Positions 32,546 through 41,134 of a DNA stretch of 64,000 nucleotides are shown here, piece by piece. A model generated the notes under the pieces. It saw only the letters and a program-made list of their open reading frames with translations, was not told where the DNA came from and did no database searches. Each line of letters starts with the position of its first letter. The stretch's first letter is position 1. The stretch comes from an uncultured Propionibacteriaceae bacterium (GTDB lineage: Bacteria; Actinomycetota; Actinomycetes; Propionibacteriales; Propionibacteriaceae), in assembly GCA_937926975.1 (NCBI GenBank), contig CALBCJ010000039.1:37247-101246 (forward strand), in the 5' to 3' direction. The position numbers were made by a program, and so were the translations under genes.

Positions 32546-33496
32546 ATGCCTGACACGATTGTGGTTCTCGCCGGTGGCCTCAGCCACGAGCGGGACGTCT
32601 CGCTGCGCTCGGGGCGCCGGGTGGCGCAGGAGCTGCGGGACCTGGGCCACCAGGTGGTCGAGCTGGACGTGTCGCCCCGGCTGCTGGGCGAGCTGGCCGA
32701 GCTGGACCGGCCGGTGGTGCTGCCGCTGCTGCACGGCGGTGCCGGGGAGGACGGGGCGCTGCGGCAGGTGCTGGAGCTGGCCGGGGTGCCGTACGTGGGA
32801 AGCCCCGCCGCGTCCTGCCGCGTGGCCTTTGACAAGGCCGTCGCCACCCCGGTCGTGGCTGCCGCGGGCGTACGGGTGCCGCGGCAGGCAGCGCTGCCGG
32901 ACGAGACGCTCCGCGAGCTCGGGGCCCCGGCGCTGGTGGCGGCGCTGGCTGAGCGGCTGGGTCTCCCGCTGATGGTGAAGCCGGCCCGCAGCGGCTCGGC
33001 GCTGGGCTGTACGGCGGTGACGGCGCTGGCCGAGCTGCCGGAGGCGATGGTCCAGGCGTACGGGTACGGGCCGACCGTGGTGGTCGAGGAGCTGGTCGAG
33101 GGCACCGAGGTGGCGGTGTCGGTGGTGGAGACGGCGGACGGGCTGCGGGCGCTGCCGGTGGTGGAGATCCGGCCGGAGTCCGGGGTGTACGACTACGAGG
33201 CCCGCTACACCGCCGGCGCGACCCGCTTCCTGGCCCCAGCCGAGCTGCCGGACCTGGTCGCCGGGGCCTGCCAGGAGCTGGCGCTGGCAGCCCACCGGGC
33301 ACTCCACCTGCGTGACCTGTCGCGCATCGACATGATTGTCGGGCCTGGTCAGGAGCCGGTTTTCATCGAGGCGAACGTTGCCCCGGGGATGACTGAGACC
33401 TCGACCTGGCCGCTGGCGGCGGAGGCTGCCGGAGCCCGGCTGGGCGACCTGCTGGCCGATCTTGTCGCCCGGGTCCGGGAGCGGTCTGGCGGGTAG
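32546..33496 (+). CDS. D-alanine-D-alanine ligase-like ATP-grasp enzyme
   Basis: The 316-aa protein has the Ddl N-terminal motif VVLAGGLSHERDVSLRSG, LPLLHGGAGEDGALRQVLE with VPYVGSP, the ATP-grasp core LPLMVKPARSGSALG and VVVEELVEGTEVAVSVV, and the metal-binding end SRIDMIVG...FIEANVAPGMTETS. It is shorter than typical Ddl (about 350-370 aa). A second ddl elsewhere is likely, so this may act on another dipeptide. It is 7 bases from the aminotransferase, with a GGAG site, in one operon. Confidence 0.82.
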   Translation: MPDTIVVLAGGLSHERDVSLRSGRRVAQELRDLGHQVVELDVSPRLLGELAELDRPVVLPLLHGGAGEDGALRQVLELAGVPYVGSPAASCRVAFDKAVATPVVAAAGVRVPRQAALPDETLRELGAPALVAALAERLGLPLMVKPARSGSALGCTAVTALAELPEAMVQAYGYGPTVVVEELVEGTEVAVSVVETADGLRALPVVEIRPESGVYDYEARYTAGATRFLAPAELPDLVAGACQELALAAHRALHLRDLSRIDMIVGPGQEPVFIEANVAPGMTETSTWPLAAEAAGARLGDLLADLVARVRERSGG

Positions 33497-33500
33497 TGGG

Positions 33501-33522
33501 GTGCCTGGGGGCGGTCAGGCAC
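33501..33522. terminator. Bidirectional hairpin between ddl and the ABC exporter gene
   Basis: GTGCCTG and CAGGCAC pair around GGGGCGGT, 4 bases after the ddl stop and across the stop codon of the converging ABC gene. The loop and right arm read GGGCGGTCAGGCAC, the tail shared with other 3'-end motifs in the window. Confidence 0.6.
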
Positions 33523-35302
33523 GGTCGAGCATGGCCCGCTGCCGCTCGCTTCCGCTCTGTGCCTCCCAGGCGCGGGCGTACTCCCCGCCGTGGGCCAGCA
33601 GCTCCCGGTGGCTGCCGCGCTCGACGATCTGGCCCTGGTCGAGGTACAGGATCTGGTCGCAGTGGACCACGGTCGCCAGCCGGTGGGCGACGATCAGGGC
33701 GCTGCCGCCGCGGCGGCAGTGCTCAGCGACAGCCAGGGCGACCACGGTCTGGGTGGCCTCGTCGAGCTCGGAGGTGGCCTCGTCCAGCACCAGGACCCGT
33801 GCCTTGCCCTCGCCGAGGGTGGCGGTCCGCAGCAGTCCCCGGGCCAGGGCCAGCCGCTGCCGCTGCCCGCCGGAGACCGCGGTCCCGCGGGCGCCGACCG
33901 TGGTCTCCAGCCCCTGGGCGAGGTCCCAGCCCCGCTCCGGGTCGTGCAGCCCGGCGGTCCGGGTGATCCGCTGCAGGCTCTCCTCGCTGGCACCCGGGCA
34001 GGCCAGCAGCAGGTTGTCGCGAACCGTACCGTCAAAGAGGTGGTCGCGCTGGGGCACCAGGGCGACGACATCACGCAGGTCGTCGAGGGCCAGCTCGCGC
34101 AGGTCTGTCCCGTCGAGCCGGATGACGCCGGGGTCGGGGTCCAGCAGCCGTGGTACGGCCGCGGCCAGGGTCGACTTGCCGGAGCCGGTGGGGCCGACCA
34201 GGGCGACCGACTGCCCGGGCTCGAGGGTGAGGCTGACCTTGCGTACGACCACCGGGCCCTCCGGGTAGCGCAGGCTGACCCGGTCGAAGACCACCGTGGG
34301 GGTGCCGGCAGGGACGGGGGAGGGAGTCTCCGGCTCGGCCAGGGCCGGCTGGGCCTCCAGGATCGCCGCGACCCGCCGGGCACTGCCCCAGCTGTCGGAG
34401 GCGTCGGCCATCGTCTCAGCGACCGTGGTGACTGGGGTGTGAGAAGGGAGAACAGCGGCCAGGCAGGCCAGGGTCGGGGCCCAGGCCAGGTCAGCGCGGC
34501 CGGCCGCGGCCAGCAGCAGCCCGGCCGAGACCAGCGTCGCGGCGAGCGGGAGGACCGTGATCACCAGCTCCCGGGTGGCGTCGAGGAGGCCCTTGCCTCG
34601 GGCTGCCTGAGCCAGCCGCCCCTGCGGCTCGGCGAGCGCCTCGACCCGGGCCGGGCCCTGCTGGAACCCCAGGACGTCGCGGCTGGCCTGGACGGTGTCG
34701 GTGGTGAGGGCGGTGAGGTCGGCCCGGGCCTCGGCGAGGTCCTTGCCGTACTGGGCGGCGAAGCCTCGCCCGAGCAGCGGCAGCACCAGGCAGAGCAGGT
34801 AGCTGCCCAGCGCCACGAGGGCGACGCTGGGCAGGACGGAGAGGTAGACGAGCCCGAAGACGACCGGCATCACCAGCGCGGCGGCCAGCGGCACCAGGGC
34901 GTGGGCGAAGAAGACCTCCAGGCGGTTCACGTCCTTGACCGCGACGGCGAGCAGGTCGCCGCTGCGCCGGGTCCGGGTGTCCAGGGGCGCCTGCCGGGCC
35001 AGGGCGTCGAAGACGGCCCGCCGGATCAGGTCAAGAACGCGGAAGGCCGTGAGGTGACCGTAGTACTGCTCCAGGTACGAGCAGCCGCCGCGGAGCAGGG
35101 CCAGGGCGACCAGCACCGCCACCAGGGTGACCCAGCTGGGGTGCGAGCCGTCGACCACCGACCCGACCGCCCAGCCGCCGACGGCGAAGATCCCGACCGC
35201 CACCAGCTGCCCGACCATGCGGGCGGCGCCGGAGCCGATCAGCGGGCGCAGCGCCGGGCGCGCGACCGCGAGGATGCGTCGGACCACGACGTACGGCGTC
35301 AT
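33515..35302 (-). CDS. Exporter-fold ABC transporter, fused membrane and ATPase domains (second subunit)
   Basis: The 595-aa protein has six membrane helices and a C-terminal ATPase with Walker A GPTGSGKSTLAAAVPRLL, signature VSGGQRQRLALARGLL, Walker B RVLVLDEATSELDEATQ and switch His (VAHRLATV). RTRRSGDLLAVAVKDVNRLE in the membrane part resembles CydC- and siderophore-type heterodimer subunits. It starts inside the end of the partner gene (ATGA). The shared operator suggests metal-responsive expression. Confidence 0.85.
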   Translation of the reverse strand: MTPYVVVRRILAVARPALRPLIGSGAARMVGQLVAVGIFAVGGWAVGSVVDGSHPSWVTLVAVLVALALLRGGCSYLEQYYGHLTAFRVLDLIRRAVFDALARQAPLDTRTRRSGDLLAVAVKDVNRLEVFFAHALVPLAAALVMPVVFGLVYLSVLPSVALVALGSYLLCLVLPLLGRGFAAQYGKDLAEARADLTALTTDTVQASRDVLGFQQGPARVEALAEPQGRLAQAARGKGLLDATRELVITVLPLAATLVSAGLLLAAAGRADLAWAPTLACLAAVLPSHTPVTTVAETMADASDSWGSARRVAAILEAQPALAEPETPSPVPAGTPTVVFDRVSLRYPEGPVVVRKVSLTLEPGQSVALVGPTGSGKSTLAAAVPRLLDPDPGVIRLDGTDLRELALDDLRDVVALVPQRDHLFDGTVRDNLLLACPGASEESLQRITRTAGLHDPERGWDLAQGLETTVGARGTAVSGGQRQRLALARGLLRTATLGEGKARVLVLDEATSELDEATQTVVALAVAEHCRRGGSALIVAHRLATVVHCDQILYLDQGQIVERGSHRELLAHGGEYARAWEAQSGSERQRAMLDRA

Positions 35303-36915
35303 CGCAGCCTCCCTTCGACCAGGGTGTAGATCTGGGCTCCGGTGTCGAGGGCGCTGGCGCGGTGCGCCACCGAGACCACCGTACGGCCCTGGGCAGCCTC
35401 CTTGAGTGCTGCCAGGACGGCTTGCTCGGTGGGTCCGTCGAGGGAGGAGGTGGGCTCGTCGAGGAGCAGGACGGGACGGTCGGCGAGCAGGACCCGGGCG
35501 ATCGCGATCCGCTGGGCCTGGCCTCCGGAGACTCCGTGGCCGAGCTCGCCGACAGCGGTGTCGAGGCTGGGGATCTCGTCGGCCAGGCCGACCCGGCGCA
35601 GCACCTGCCACAGCTCCTCGTCGGTGGCGTCGGGCTTGGCCAGGCGCAGGTTCTGGGCGACGCTGCCGCGCAGCAGCGTCGCTCCCTGGCCGACCAGGGC
35701 GGTGTGGCGCTGGAGCCAGGCCGCGTCGCTGTTGCCGGTGGCGGTGACCCGGCCGACCCGGCCCCGCTCGGGCTCCAGCATTCCCTGGAGCAGGGCGAGC
35801 AGCGTGGACTTGCCCGAGCCGGAGGGTCCGATCACGGCGGTGGCGCTGCCGCTGGCCAGGGTGAGGTCGACGTTGTCGAGGACCAGGTCGTCGTCGTGGC
35901 GGAAGCTGAGGCTGGCTGACTCCAGGTCGGTCGGGGCCTCCGGCTCGGACGGGGTCCAGCGGGGAAGGTCGGCGGCCGGGGTCCGGGTGAGCCGCTCGAT
36001 CTCAGCCTCGGCGGCTCGACCACCGATGCCGATGTAGAAGTAGCCGGCTGCGTGGCGGACCGGGCTCAGGAGCAGGTGCGAGACCCAGACCAGGGCCAGC
36101 CCCTCGCCGACGGTGACCCGCCCGGCCTCGACCCCGGTCAGGGCGATCACGGCGGCCCCGCCGAGCAGCACCAGGGCGAAGGTCAGGTCGAGCGCCAGCA
36201 CCAGCAGCTGGTTGGTCCAGAGCACGGCCATCGCGGACTGCCGAACCTGCTCACCGTCCTCGGCCAGCTGGGCCGCCCGGCGCCGGTGCGCCGTGAGCAG
36301 CCGCAGCGAGGTGAGTCCCTGGACGGAGTCGAAGAAGTGCGCCGCGTACTGGTTCTGGGCTCGGCGGGTGTCGGCCGGGCTGCGGCGGGTGAAGCGCTGC
36401 ACAGCCCAGCTGACGAGCGGTGCGACGGGCAGCAGAAGCCCTAGCCAGAGTGCAGACCAGGGGTCGATGAGGAGCGCGGTGAGCCCGACTGTGGCGACTG
36501 TGGCGACCAGCGAGCCGATGGCTGTGCCGAGGTAGCCGATCCGGTACCGGACGTGCTTGTCGACGCCCTCGGTGAGCAGGGTGGCGAGCCTGCCCGTGTC
36601 CTGCCGGGACAGCCACCGGTAGCCTCGCCCGAGCGCGTGCCGGGTGAGCCGGGCCCGCTGCCAGCCCTCCTGCTCGGCCCCGGCCTGGGCTACCAGGACG
36701 CACCCGGCCCAGCGGGCCGCTCCGGCCAGGACGATCAGGGCGCTCGCACCGACCCAGACCGCCACCGAGACCGGGCGCCCGTCACGGACCGTGTCCACGG
36801 CCTGGGCGAGGAGGGCGCCAAAGCCGGTGAGGGCCAGCGCCTGGACCACGGGTACGGCAGCCGAGAGGGTGGGCGTCCGCGACGGCAACTCCGGTGCCAG
36901 CAGAGCAGAGGGCAT
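35299..36915 (-). CDS. Exporter-fold ABC transporter, fused membrane and ATPase domains (first subunit)
   Basis: The 538-aa half-transporter has six helices and an ATPase with Walker A GPSGSGKSTLLALLQGML, signature VSGGQAQRIAIARVLLADR, and LLLDEPTSSLDGPTE. The Walker B glutamate is present, so this site may be the active one of the pair; the ATPase is short, with a reduced segment after Walker A. A Fur/Zur-like box lies 20 bases upstream, so the pair may handle a siderophore, zincophore or metal complex. Confidence 0.85.
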   Translation of the reverse strand: MPSALLAPELPSRTPTLSAAVPVVQALALTGFGALLAQAVDTVRDGRPVSVAVWVGASALIVLAGAARWAGCVLVAQAGAEQEGWQRARLTRHALGRGYRWLSRQDTGRLATLLTEGVDKHVRYRIGYLGTAIGSLVATVATVGLTALLIDPWSALWLGLLLPVAPLVSWAVQRFTRRSPADTRRAQNQYAAHFFDSVQGLTSLRLLTAHRRRAAQLAEDGEQVRQSAMAVLWTNQLLVLALDLTFALVLLGGAAVIALTGVEAGRVTVGEGLALVWVSHLLLSPVRHAAGYFYIGIGGRAAEAEIERLTRTPAADLPRWTPSEPEAPTDLESASLSFRHDDDLVLDNVDLTLASGSATAVIGPSGSGKSTLLALLQGMLEPERGRVGRVTATGNSDAAWLQRHTALVGQGATLLRGSVAQNLRLAKPDATDEELWQVLRRVGLADEIPSLDTAVGELGHGVSGGQAQRIAIARVLLADRPVLLLDEPTSSLDGPTEQAVLAALKEAAQGRTVVSVAHRASALDTGAQIYTLVEGRLR

Positions 36916-36933
36916 GGTGTCGATTATGCCAGG

Positions 36934-36953
36934 CGATAATGATTCTCATTAAG
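36934..36953. promoter_or_regulatory. Fur/Zur-family operator
   Basis: GATAATGATTCTCATTAAG matches the classic Fur box at 15 of 19 positions by eye. Read as a 7-1-7 palindrome, CGATAAT-G-ATTCTCA is also close to actinobacterial Zur boxes. It lies in an AT-rich island directly upstream of the ABC pair. Confidence 0.65.
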
Positions 36954-37005
36954 GACGATGCTCAGAACCGAGCCCTCTGCTACCGAGTCCACGGGCAGCC
37001 TCCGG

Positions 37006-37506
37006 TCAGACCAGGCGCGGCTGGCTCGTGCACTGCGAGCTGTGGGCCGGCACGATGACCTGCAGCGCCGAGGCCCGGCCGCGAAGCTCGACCACGGTGC
37101 CGTCGGCGTGGGTGGAGCGCAGCACGGGCGAGCCGTGGAGAAGCTCGACCTGGGCGCTCTCGGGGAAGCCGAAGCGCCCCACGGCGGTACTGAACGCGGG
37201 CCGCAGCCGCTCCATCCCCGCCGGGTCGGTGGCGCCCTGGAGCACCGCGCTCACGTCGGTGTCGATCACGCAGCGGTCGCCGTCGGTGTGGGCGAGGGTA
37301 CGGGTCTCGGCTCCCCACTGGATCACGTCGTCGCCCCAGGCCTCCCGCAGCGCGGCGATGACCTGCTGCGAGCGGGCCTTGGCCTGCTGCTCGTCGACCG
37401 GGGCCGACGCGTCCTGGCTGCACCCGCCGAGCACCGCAGCGGCCAGCGCTGCGACGACCATGCCGGTGACCGCAGCCATCGGCCCCCACCTCGTGCTGGT
37501 GCGCAT
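37006..37506 (-). CDS. Lipoprotein of unknown function (166 aa)
   Basis: The protein has a lipoprotein signal (MAAVTGMVVAALAAAVLGGC), then a domain with QVIAALREAWGDDVIQWGAE, RCVIDTDVSAVLQGATDPAG and a C-terminal TVVELRGRASALQVIVPAH. I do not recognise the family. The ATG has GGAGGAGGG upstream. It lies upstream of the ABC pair on the same strand but 90 bases away and before the Fur/Zur box, so it is probably transcribed separately. Confidence 0.65.
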   Translation of the reverse strand: MRTSTRWGPMAAVTGMVVAALAAAVLGGCSQDASAPVDEQQAKARSQQVIAALREAWGDDVIQWGAETRTLAHTDGDRCVIDTDVSAVLQGATDPAGMERLRPAFSTAVGRFGFPESAQVELLHGSPVLRSTHADGTVVELRGRASALQVIVPAHSSQCTSQPRLV

Positions 37507-37581
37507 CGCCCCTCCTCCTGCCGCCAGCCTACGCGAGGCTGCCCGGTGCGGGGCGCTGCCAGTGTCCCTGGGCTGCGGCCC

Positions 37582-37654
37582 GCACGCCTGCGGGCCAACC
37601 GGGCCCGGGCTCGCGGTGGGCACCACCGCCGGGTCTGGTCGGTCCGCTGGTGCG
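37582..37654. repeat. Dispersed inverted-repeat element, copy 7
   Basis: The left arm GCACGCCTGCGGGCC and right arm GGTCCGCTGGTGCG form an imperfect pair about 44 bases apart, in the gap between the lipoprotein and PAS genes. Confidence 0.6.
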
Positions 37655-37693
37655 TCCCGGTGGGCCTGGCAGCCGACGGGGGCGGGGCAGGCC

Positions 37694-39046
37694 TCAGCGA
37701 GCCCCGGCCATGGTCCGGGTCAGCACCGCCAGGTAGTTCTGCAGCTCGCTGCGGTTGAACCCGACCACCGTCGAGGTCAGCGCCTCGGCGCCGGTCCGGA
37801 CGTCGCCCACCGAGGAGGTGACATCGCCCAGCGCACCGTCCAGCCGGGGCAGGATGTCGCCGAGGGCGTCGGTCAGGTTGCGGCTGGCGAGCAGCCCGCG
37901 CCACTTGGTCAGCAGCATCTGCACGATCCGCAGGGTGTTCGAGACGGTGTCGATCTCGCTGGCCAGGCGAGCGGTGGCGTTGGCGTCCTCGGTCAGGGCG
38001 GTCTCGGTGGTGGTGAGAATCCCGCTCAGGGCGTGCGACAGGCCGCGGATCGCGTCATCGGACTCGGCCAGAGACTCCTTGCCGTCGATCAGCGCGACCA
38101 CGTACTGCCCGACCATCTCGGCCTGCAGCCGGGCGATCGCCACCACGAAGTTGAGCTTCTTGCGGGCCGCGGCGACGTCGCGCACCCGGGCGTACGAGGT
38201 GTCGAGGCTGCTCGACACCGCACGGATCTGCTCGGTCAGCGACTTCGCCGCCTGCGCCAGCATCGGCTCCTCCTCGGCCCGGGCGACGACCACCTGGGCG
38301 GCCTCGGCCAGCGCGCCGAGCAGCTGGTGAACGCTGCCGGCGGCGTGCTGGAGCCGGGTCTCGATGGTGGCCCCGGTCTCCGCCGAGGTACCCAGCGAGC
38401 TGGCCAGCGGAGCCAGGGTGGAGTCGATCTGGTTCGCGGTCTGCAGCATGTCCGCCTGCACACCAGTGGCGTACGGGCGGCTCGGCAGGGTCGGGAACAG
38501 GGCCCGGCGGGAGGCGACCTCGGCCGGGGCGATGGTCATCATGAAGTCGTCGTACGAGGCGAAGCCGACCGACGCCAGGTGAGCCTCGATCGCCTCGGCG
38601 CCCATCGCCGCGGCCTCACGGGCGGGGACCCCGGCGGCCCGGGTGTCCAGCTCCATCGGCCGGACCTCGCGGTAGATCGAGTCGGCGGCGGCGAACAGGT
38701 CCAGCGTGGTCGGGCGGCAGCGGACCGACAGGAAGCCGTCGCCGAGCGGGGTGATGGTGCCGAAGGCCCAGTACGCGGTGCCGTCGCCGGCCTGGTTGAG
38801 CACGTACGCGGCGACCGGCTCGCCCTTGAGCAGCCGGTCCCACACCAGGTGGAAGGCGCCGGCGGGCATGTCAGGGTGACGGATGATGCTGTGCGGAGCG
38901 CCGACCAGCTGGCTGCGGTCGCGGCGGGCCATCTGGACGAACATGTCGTTCGCCTGGAGGATGACCCCCTTGCGATCGGTGGTCGAGAAGAAGACGTCCT
39001 CGGCCGGGATCTCGTGGACGGTGACGCCGTCGCGGACTGTGGTCAT
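37694..39046 (-). CDS. PAS-domain protein with chemoreceptor-like helical region (Aer-like, soluble)
   Basis: The 450-aa protein has an N-terminal PAS domain typical of Aer: FFSTTDRKGVILQANDMFVQ, the HNIIRHPDMP-like motif SIIRHPDMPAGAFH and YWAFGTITPLGDGF. The remaining 280 residues are predicted long helices rich in Ala/Leu/Glu. No membrane helix or HAMP domain is seen, and the conserved methyl-accepting hairpin tip is not obvious. It may sense redox state or ligands. No che genes are nearby. The ATG follows AAGGAGAG. Confidence 0.72.
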   Translation of the reverse strand: MTTVRDGVTVHEIPAEDVFFSTTDRKGVILQANDMFVQMARRDRSQLVGAPHSIIRHPDMPAGAFHLVWDRLLKGEPVAAYVLNQAGDGTAYWAFGTITPLGDGFLSVRCRPTTLDLFAAADSIYREVRPMELDTRAAGVPAREAAAMGAEAIEAHLASVGFASYDDFMMTIAPAEVASRRALFPTLPSRPYATGVQADMLQTANQIDSTLAPLASSLGTSAETGATIETRLQHAAGSVHQLLGALAEAAQVVVARAEEEPMLAQAAKSLTEQIRAVSSSLDTSYARVRDVAAARKKLNFVVAIARLQAEMVGQYVVALIDGKESLAESDDAIRGLSHALSGILTTTETALTEDANATARLASEIDTVSNTLRIVQMLLTKWRGLLASRNLTDALGDILPRLDGALGDVTSSVGDVRTGAEALTSTVVGFNRSELQNYLAVLTRTMAGAR

Positions 39047-39257
39047 GCTGCTCTCTCCTTGCGCAGGGGATCCGTGAGCCCACAGTCTGGCGCCCCGAGG
39101 GCGCCGATGCCCCTGAGGTGACAGGGTTTTCATCTTCGCCGGCGAGGCCGCTGCGGCACGGCGCGACCCGGCAGGCCAGGTCTGCCGGACACGCCCGAGG
39201 CCGCCATCATTGAGTGTCTAGATGTCTTTATCGACTTATTGCTCTATAGCCGAGTCG

Positions 39258-40169
39258 TCACATTGCCGTCATGGTGCTGCCGTTGACGATGGCCAGGATC
39301 CGGTCGAGGTCCTCCTCGGTGGCGAACTCGATGGAGATCCGTCCCTTGTTGCGGCCCATGGTCACCGTGACCCTGGTGTCGAAGTGGTCGCTCAGGCTGC
39401 CCGCCACCTCGGCGGCCCTGGGGTTGGGCTCCCGGGGCTTGCTGGCGCGCCGCTTGGGAGCGCGCTCGTCGGCCATCATCAGGGTCACAGCCTCTTCCGT
39501 CGCCCGTACGGACAGGCCCTCGGCGACGATCCGGGTCGCCAAGGTCTCGATCTCGTCGGCCGACTCCAGCATCAGCAGGGCCCGGGCGTGGCCTGCGCTG
39601 AGGACTCCAGCGGCCACCCGTCGCTGAACCGGAGCAGGAAGACGCAGCAACCGGATCGTGTTGCTGATCTGCGGGCGGGACCTGTGAATCCGTCGGCTCA
39701 GCTCCTCCTGGGTGCAGCCGAAGTCGGCCAGCAGCTGCTGGTAGGCGGCCGCCTCCTCCAGGGGGTTCAGCTGCGCGCGGTGGAGGTTCTCCAGCAGGGC
39801 GTCGCGCAGCAGGTCCGCCTCATCGGTGGGTCGGATGATCGCCGGGATCGTCTTCTCCCCCGCGGCCTCGACTGCCCGGAGTCGACGCTCGCCCATGACC
39901 AGCTCGTACCCGCCGTCGTCCAGCGGACGCACCACGATGGGCTGCAGCAGGCCGACTTCCCGGATCGACTCGGTGAGCTCGGCCAGCTCGTCCTCGTCGA
40001 AGACCTGACGCGGCTGGCGGGGGTTGGGCCGAACCTTGTCGATCGCGATCTCCGTGAAGCTCGAGCCGCTCGGCATCGAGTCTGAGGCCTCGGGTGAGGT
40101 TGGCGCGTCCGTACGCTGAAAGAGCTCGCCCAGCCCTCGTCCCAGTCCAGTCTGGCGTGGCCGACTCAT
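39258..40169 (-). CDS. parB: Chromosome-partitioning protein ParB
   Basis: The 303-aa CTP-switch clamp protein loads at parS. It shows the N-terminal GLGRGLGELF, IDKVRPNPRQPRQVFDEDEL, the CTP-binding ELVMGERRLRA motif, the LLENLHRAQLNPLEEA segment, the HTH CTQEELSRRIHRSRPQISNT and a C-terminal dimerisation region. Its ATG overlaps the parA stop (ATGA), giving a parAB operon. Confidence 0.95.
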   Translation of the reverse strand: MSRPRQTGLGRGLGELFQRTDAPTSPEASDSMPSGSSFTEIAIDKVRPNPRQPRQVFDEDELAELTESIREVGLLQPIVVRPLDDGGYELVMGERRLRAVEAAGEKTIPAIIRPTDEADLLRDALLENLHRAQLNPLEEAAAYQQLLADFGCTQEELSRRIHRSRPQISNTIRLLRLPAPVQRRVAAGVLSAGHARALLMLESADEIETLATRIVAEGLSVRATEEAVTLMMADERAPKRRASKPREPNPRAAEVAGSLSDHFDTRVTVTMGRNKGRISIEFATEEDLDRILAIVNGSTMTAM

Positions 40170-41134
40170 GACTCCCCTCCCTGGGTGACGCCCCGGTGGG
40201 CGATCTCGCGGGCAGCATCGAGGTAGGCCTGGGACCCTGTCGACCCGGGGCTGTACGTGATTCCCGTCTGCCCATAGCTGGGAGCCTCGCTCAGCCGTAC
40301 CGATCGTGGGATGACGGTGCTCAAGGTCTCCGTGGGGAAGTAGTGGCGTACCTCGTCGGCGACCTGCATCGACAACCGGGTACGCGAGTCATGCATGGTG
40401 AGGACGACCGTCGTCACCGCGAGGTCGTCGTTCAGGTTGCCCTTGACGAGGTCAATCGTCCGGGTGAGCTGCGAGACGCCCTCGAGTGCGTAGTACTCGC
40501 ACTGGATCGGGATCAGGATCTCCTTCGCCGCGACGAGCGCGTTCAGAGTCAGGAGCCCAAGGGAGGGAGGGCAGTCGATGATGACGTAGTCCTGCCGGTG
40601 GTCCTGCAGGTACAGCGAGAGAGCGTCCATGAGGCGTCGCTCTCTCCCAGGTACGGCGACGAGCTCGATCTCTGCGGCTGCGAGGTCGATCGTTGCCGGG
40701 AGGACCTTGAGCGTGGGTGACTCGGGGCTCACCACGGTGTGCCAGGCCATCTGGTCCTGCTCGATGACCACCTCGTACGTGCCCCGTACTCCAGGCCGGT
40801 GGTCCACGCCCAGGCCGGTCGAGGCGTTCCCCTGCGGGTCCATGTCGATGACCAGCACCCGAAGCCCACCGAGGGCCAGCGCTGCGGCGAGGTTGACGGC
40901 GGTGGTCGTCTTGCCGACTCCGCCCTTCTGGTTGACCACCACCAGGACCCGGGTCTGGTCCGGCGCCGGCATCAGCTCCCAGCTCGATGTTTCACGTGAA
41001 ACGGTGTCCTCAGCCGTCGCAGACCCCTCAGCCCTGGACGCACCATTGGTCCCGGATGCGCGGTGCAAACCCGCGCCATCAGGGTGCTCCAGCTCGGACG
41101 TTTCACGTGAAACGGTCTCGTTCTCGATCGACAC
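40166..41134 (-). CDS. parA: Chromosome-partitioning ATPase ParA with parS-encoded extension
   Basis: The 322-aa Walker ATPase has the deviant P-loop KGGVGKTT at about 70-77, VIDMDPQGNASTG, YVIIDCPPSLGLLTLNAL and the C-terminal SVRLSEAPSYGQ. The GTG start is chosen because GGAGG lies 6 bases upstream. The first 60 residues are low-complexity and contain TVSRETS twice (about 7-13 and 44-50), each being the translation of a parS site. ParA normally begins close to the P-loop, so this extension is dictated by the DNA sites. Confidence 0.92.
   Translation of the reverse strand: MSIENETVSRETSELEHPDGAGLHRASGTNGASRAEGSATAEDTVSRETSSWELMPAPDQTRVLVVVNQKGGVGKTTTAVNLAAALALGGLRVLVIDMDPQGNASTGLGVDHRPGVRGTYEVVIEQDQMAWHTVVSPESPTLKVLPATIDLAAAEIELVAVPGRERRLMDALSLYLQDHRQDYVIIDCPPSLGLLTLNALVAAKEILIPIQCEYYALEGVSQLTRTIDLVKGNLNDDLAVTTVVLTMHDSRTRLSMQVADEVRHYFPTETLSTVIPRSVRLSEAPSYGQTGITYSPGSTGSQAYLDAAREIAHRGVTQGGES
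40989..41002. promoter_or_regulatory. parS site 1
   Basis: The perfect 14-bp core GTTTCACGTGAAAC lies within parA codons 44-49. ParB nucleates here. Confidence 0.95.
41100..41113. promoter_or_regulatory. parS site 2
   Basis: A second perfect GTTTCACGTGAAAC lies 111 bases from the first (exactly 37 codons), near the parA start. Confidence 0.95.

Noticed and set aside
39089..39105. GGCGCC-CCGAG-GGCGCC hairpin upstream of the PAS gene
   Set aside because: The stem is a 6-bp self-palindrome common by chance in GC-rich DNA, and it lies in a 5' region rather than at a gene end.
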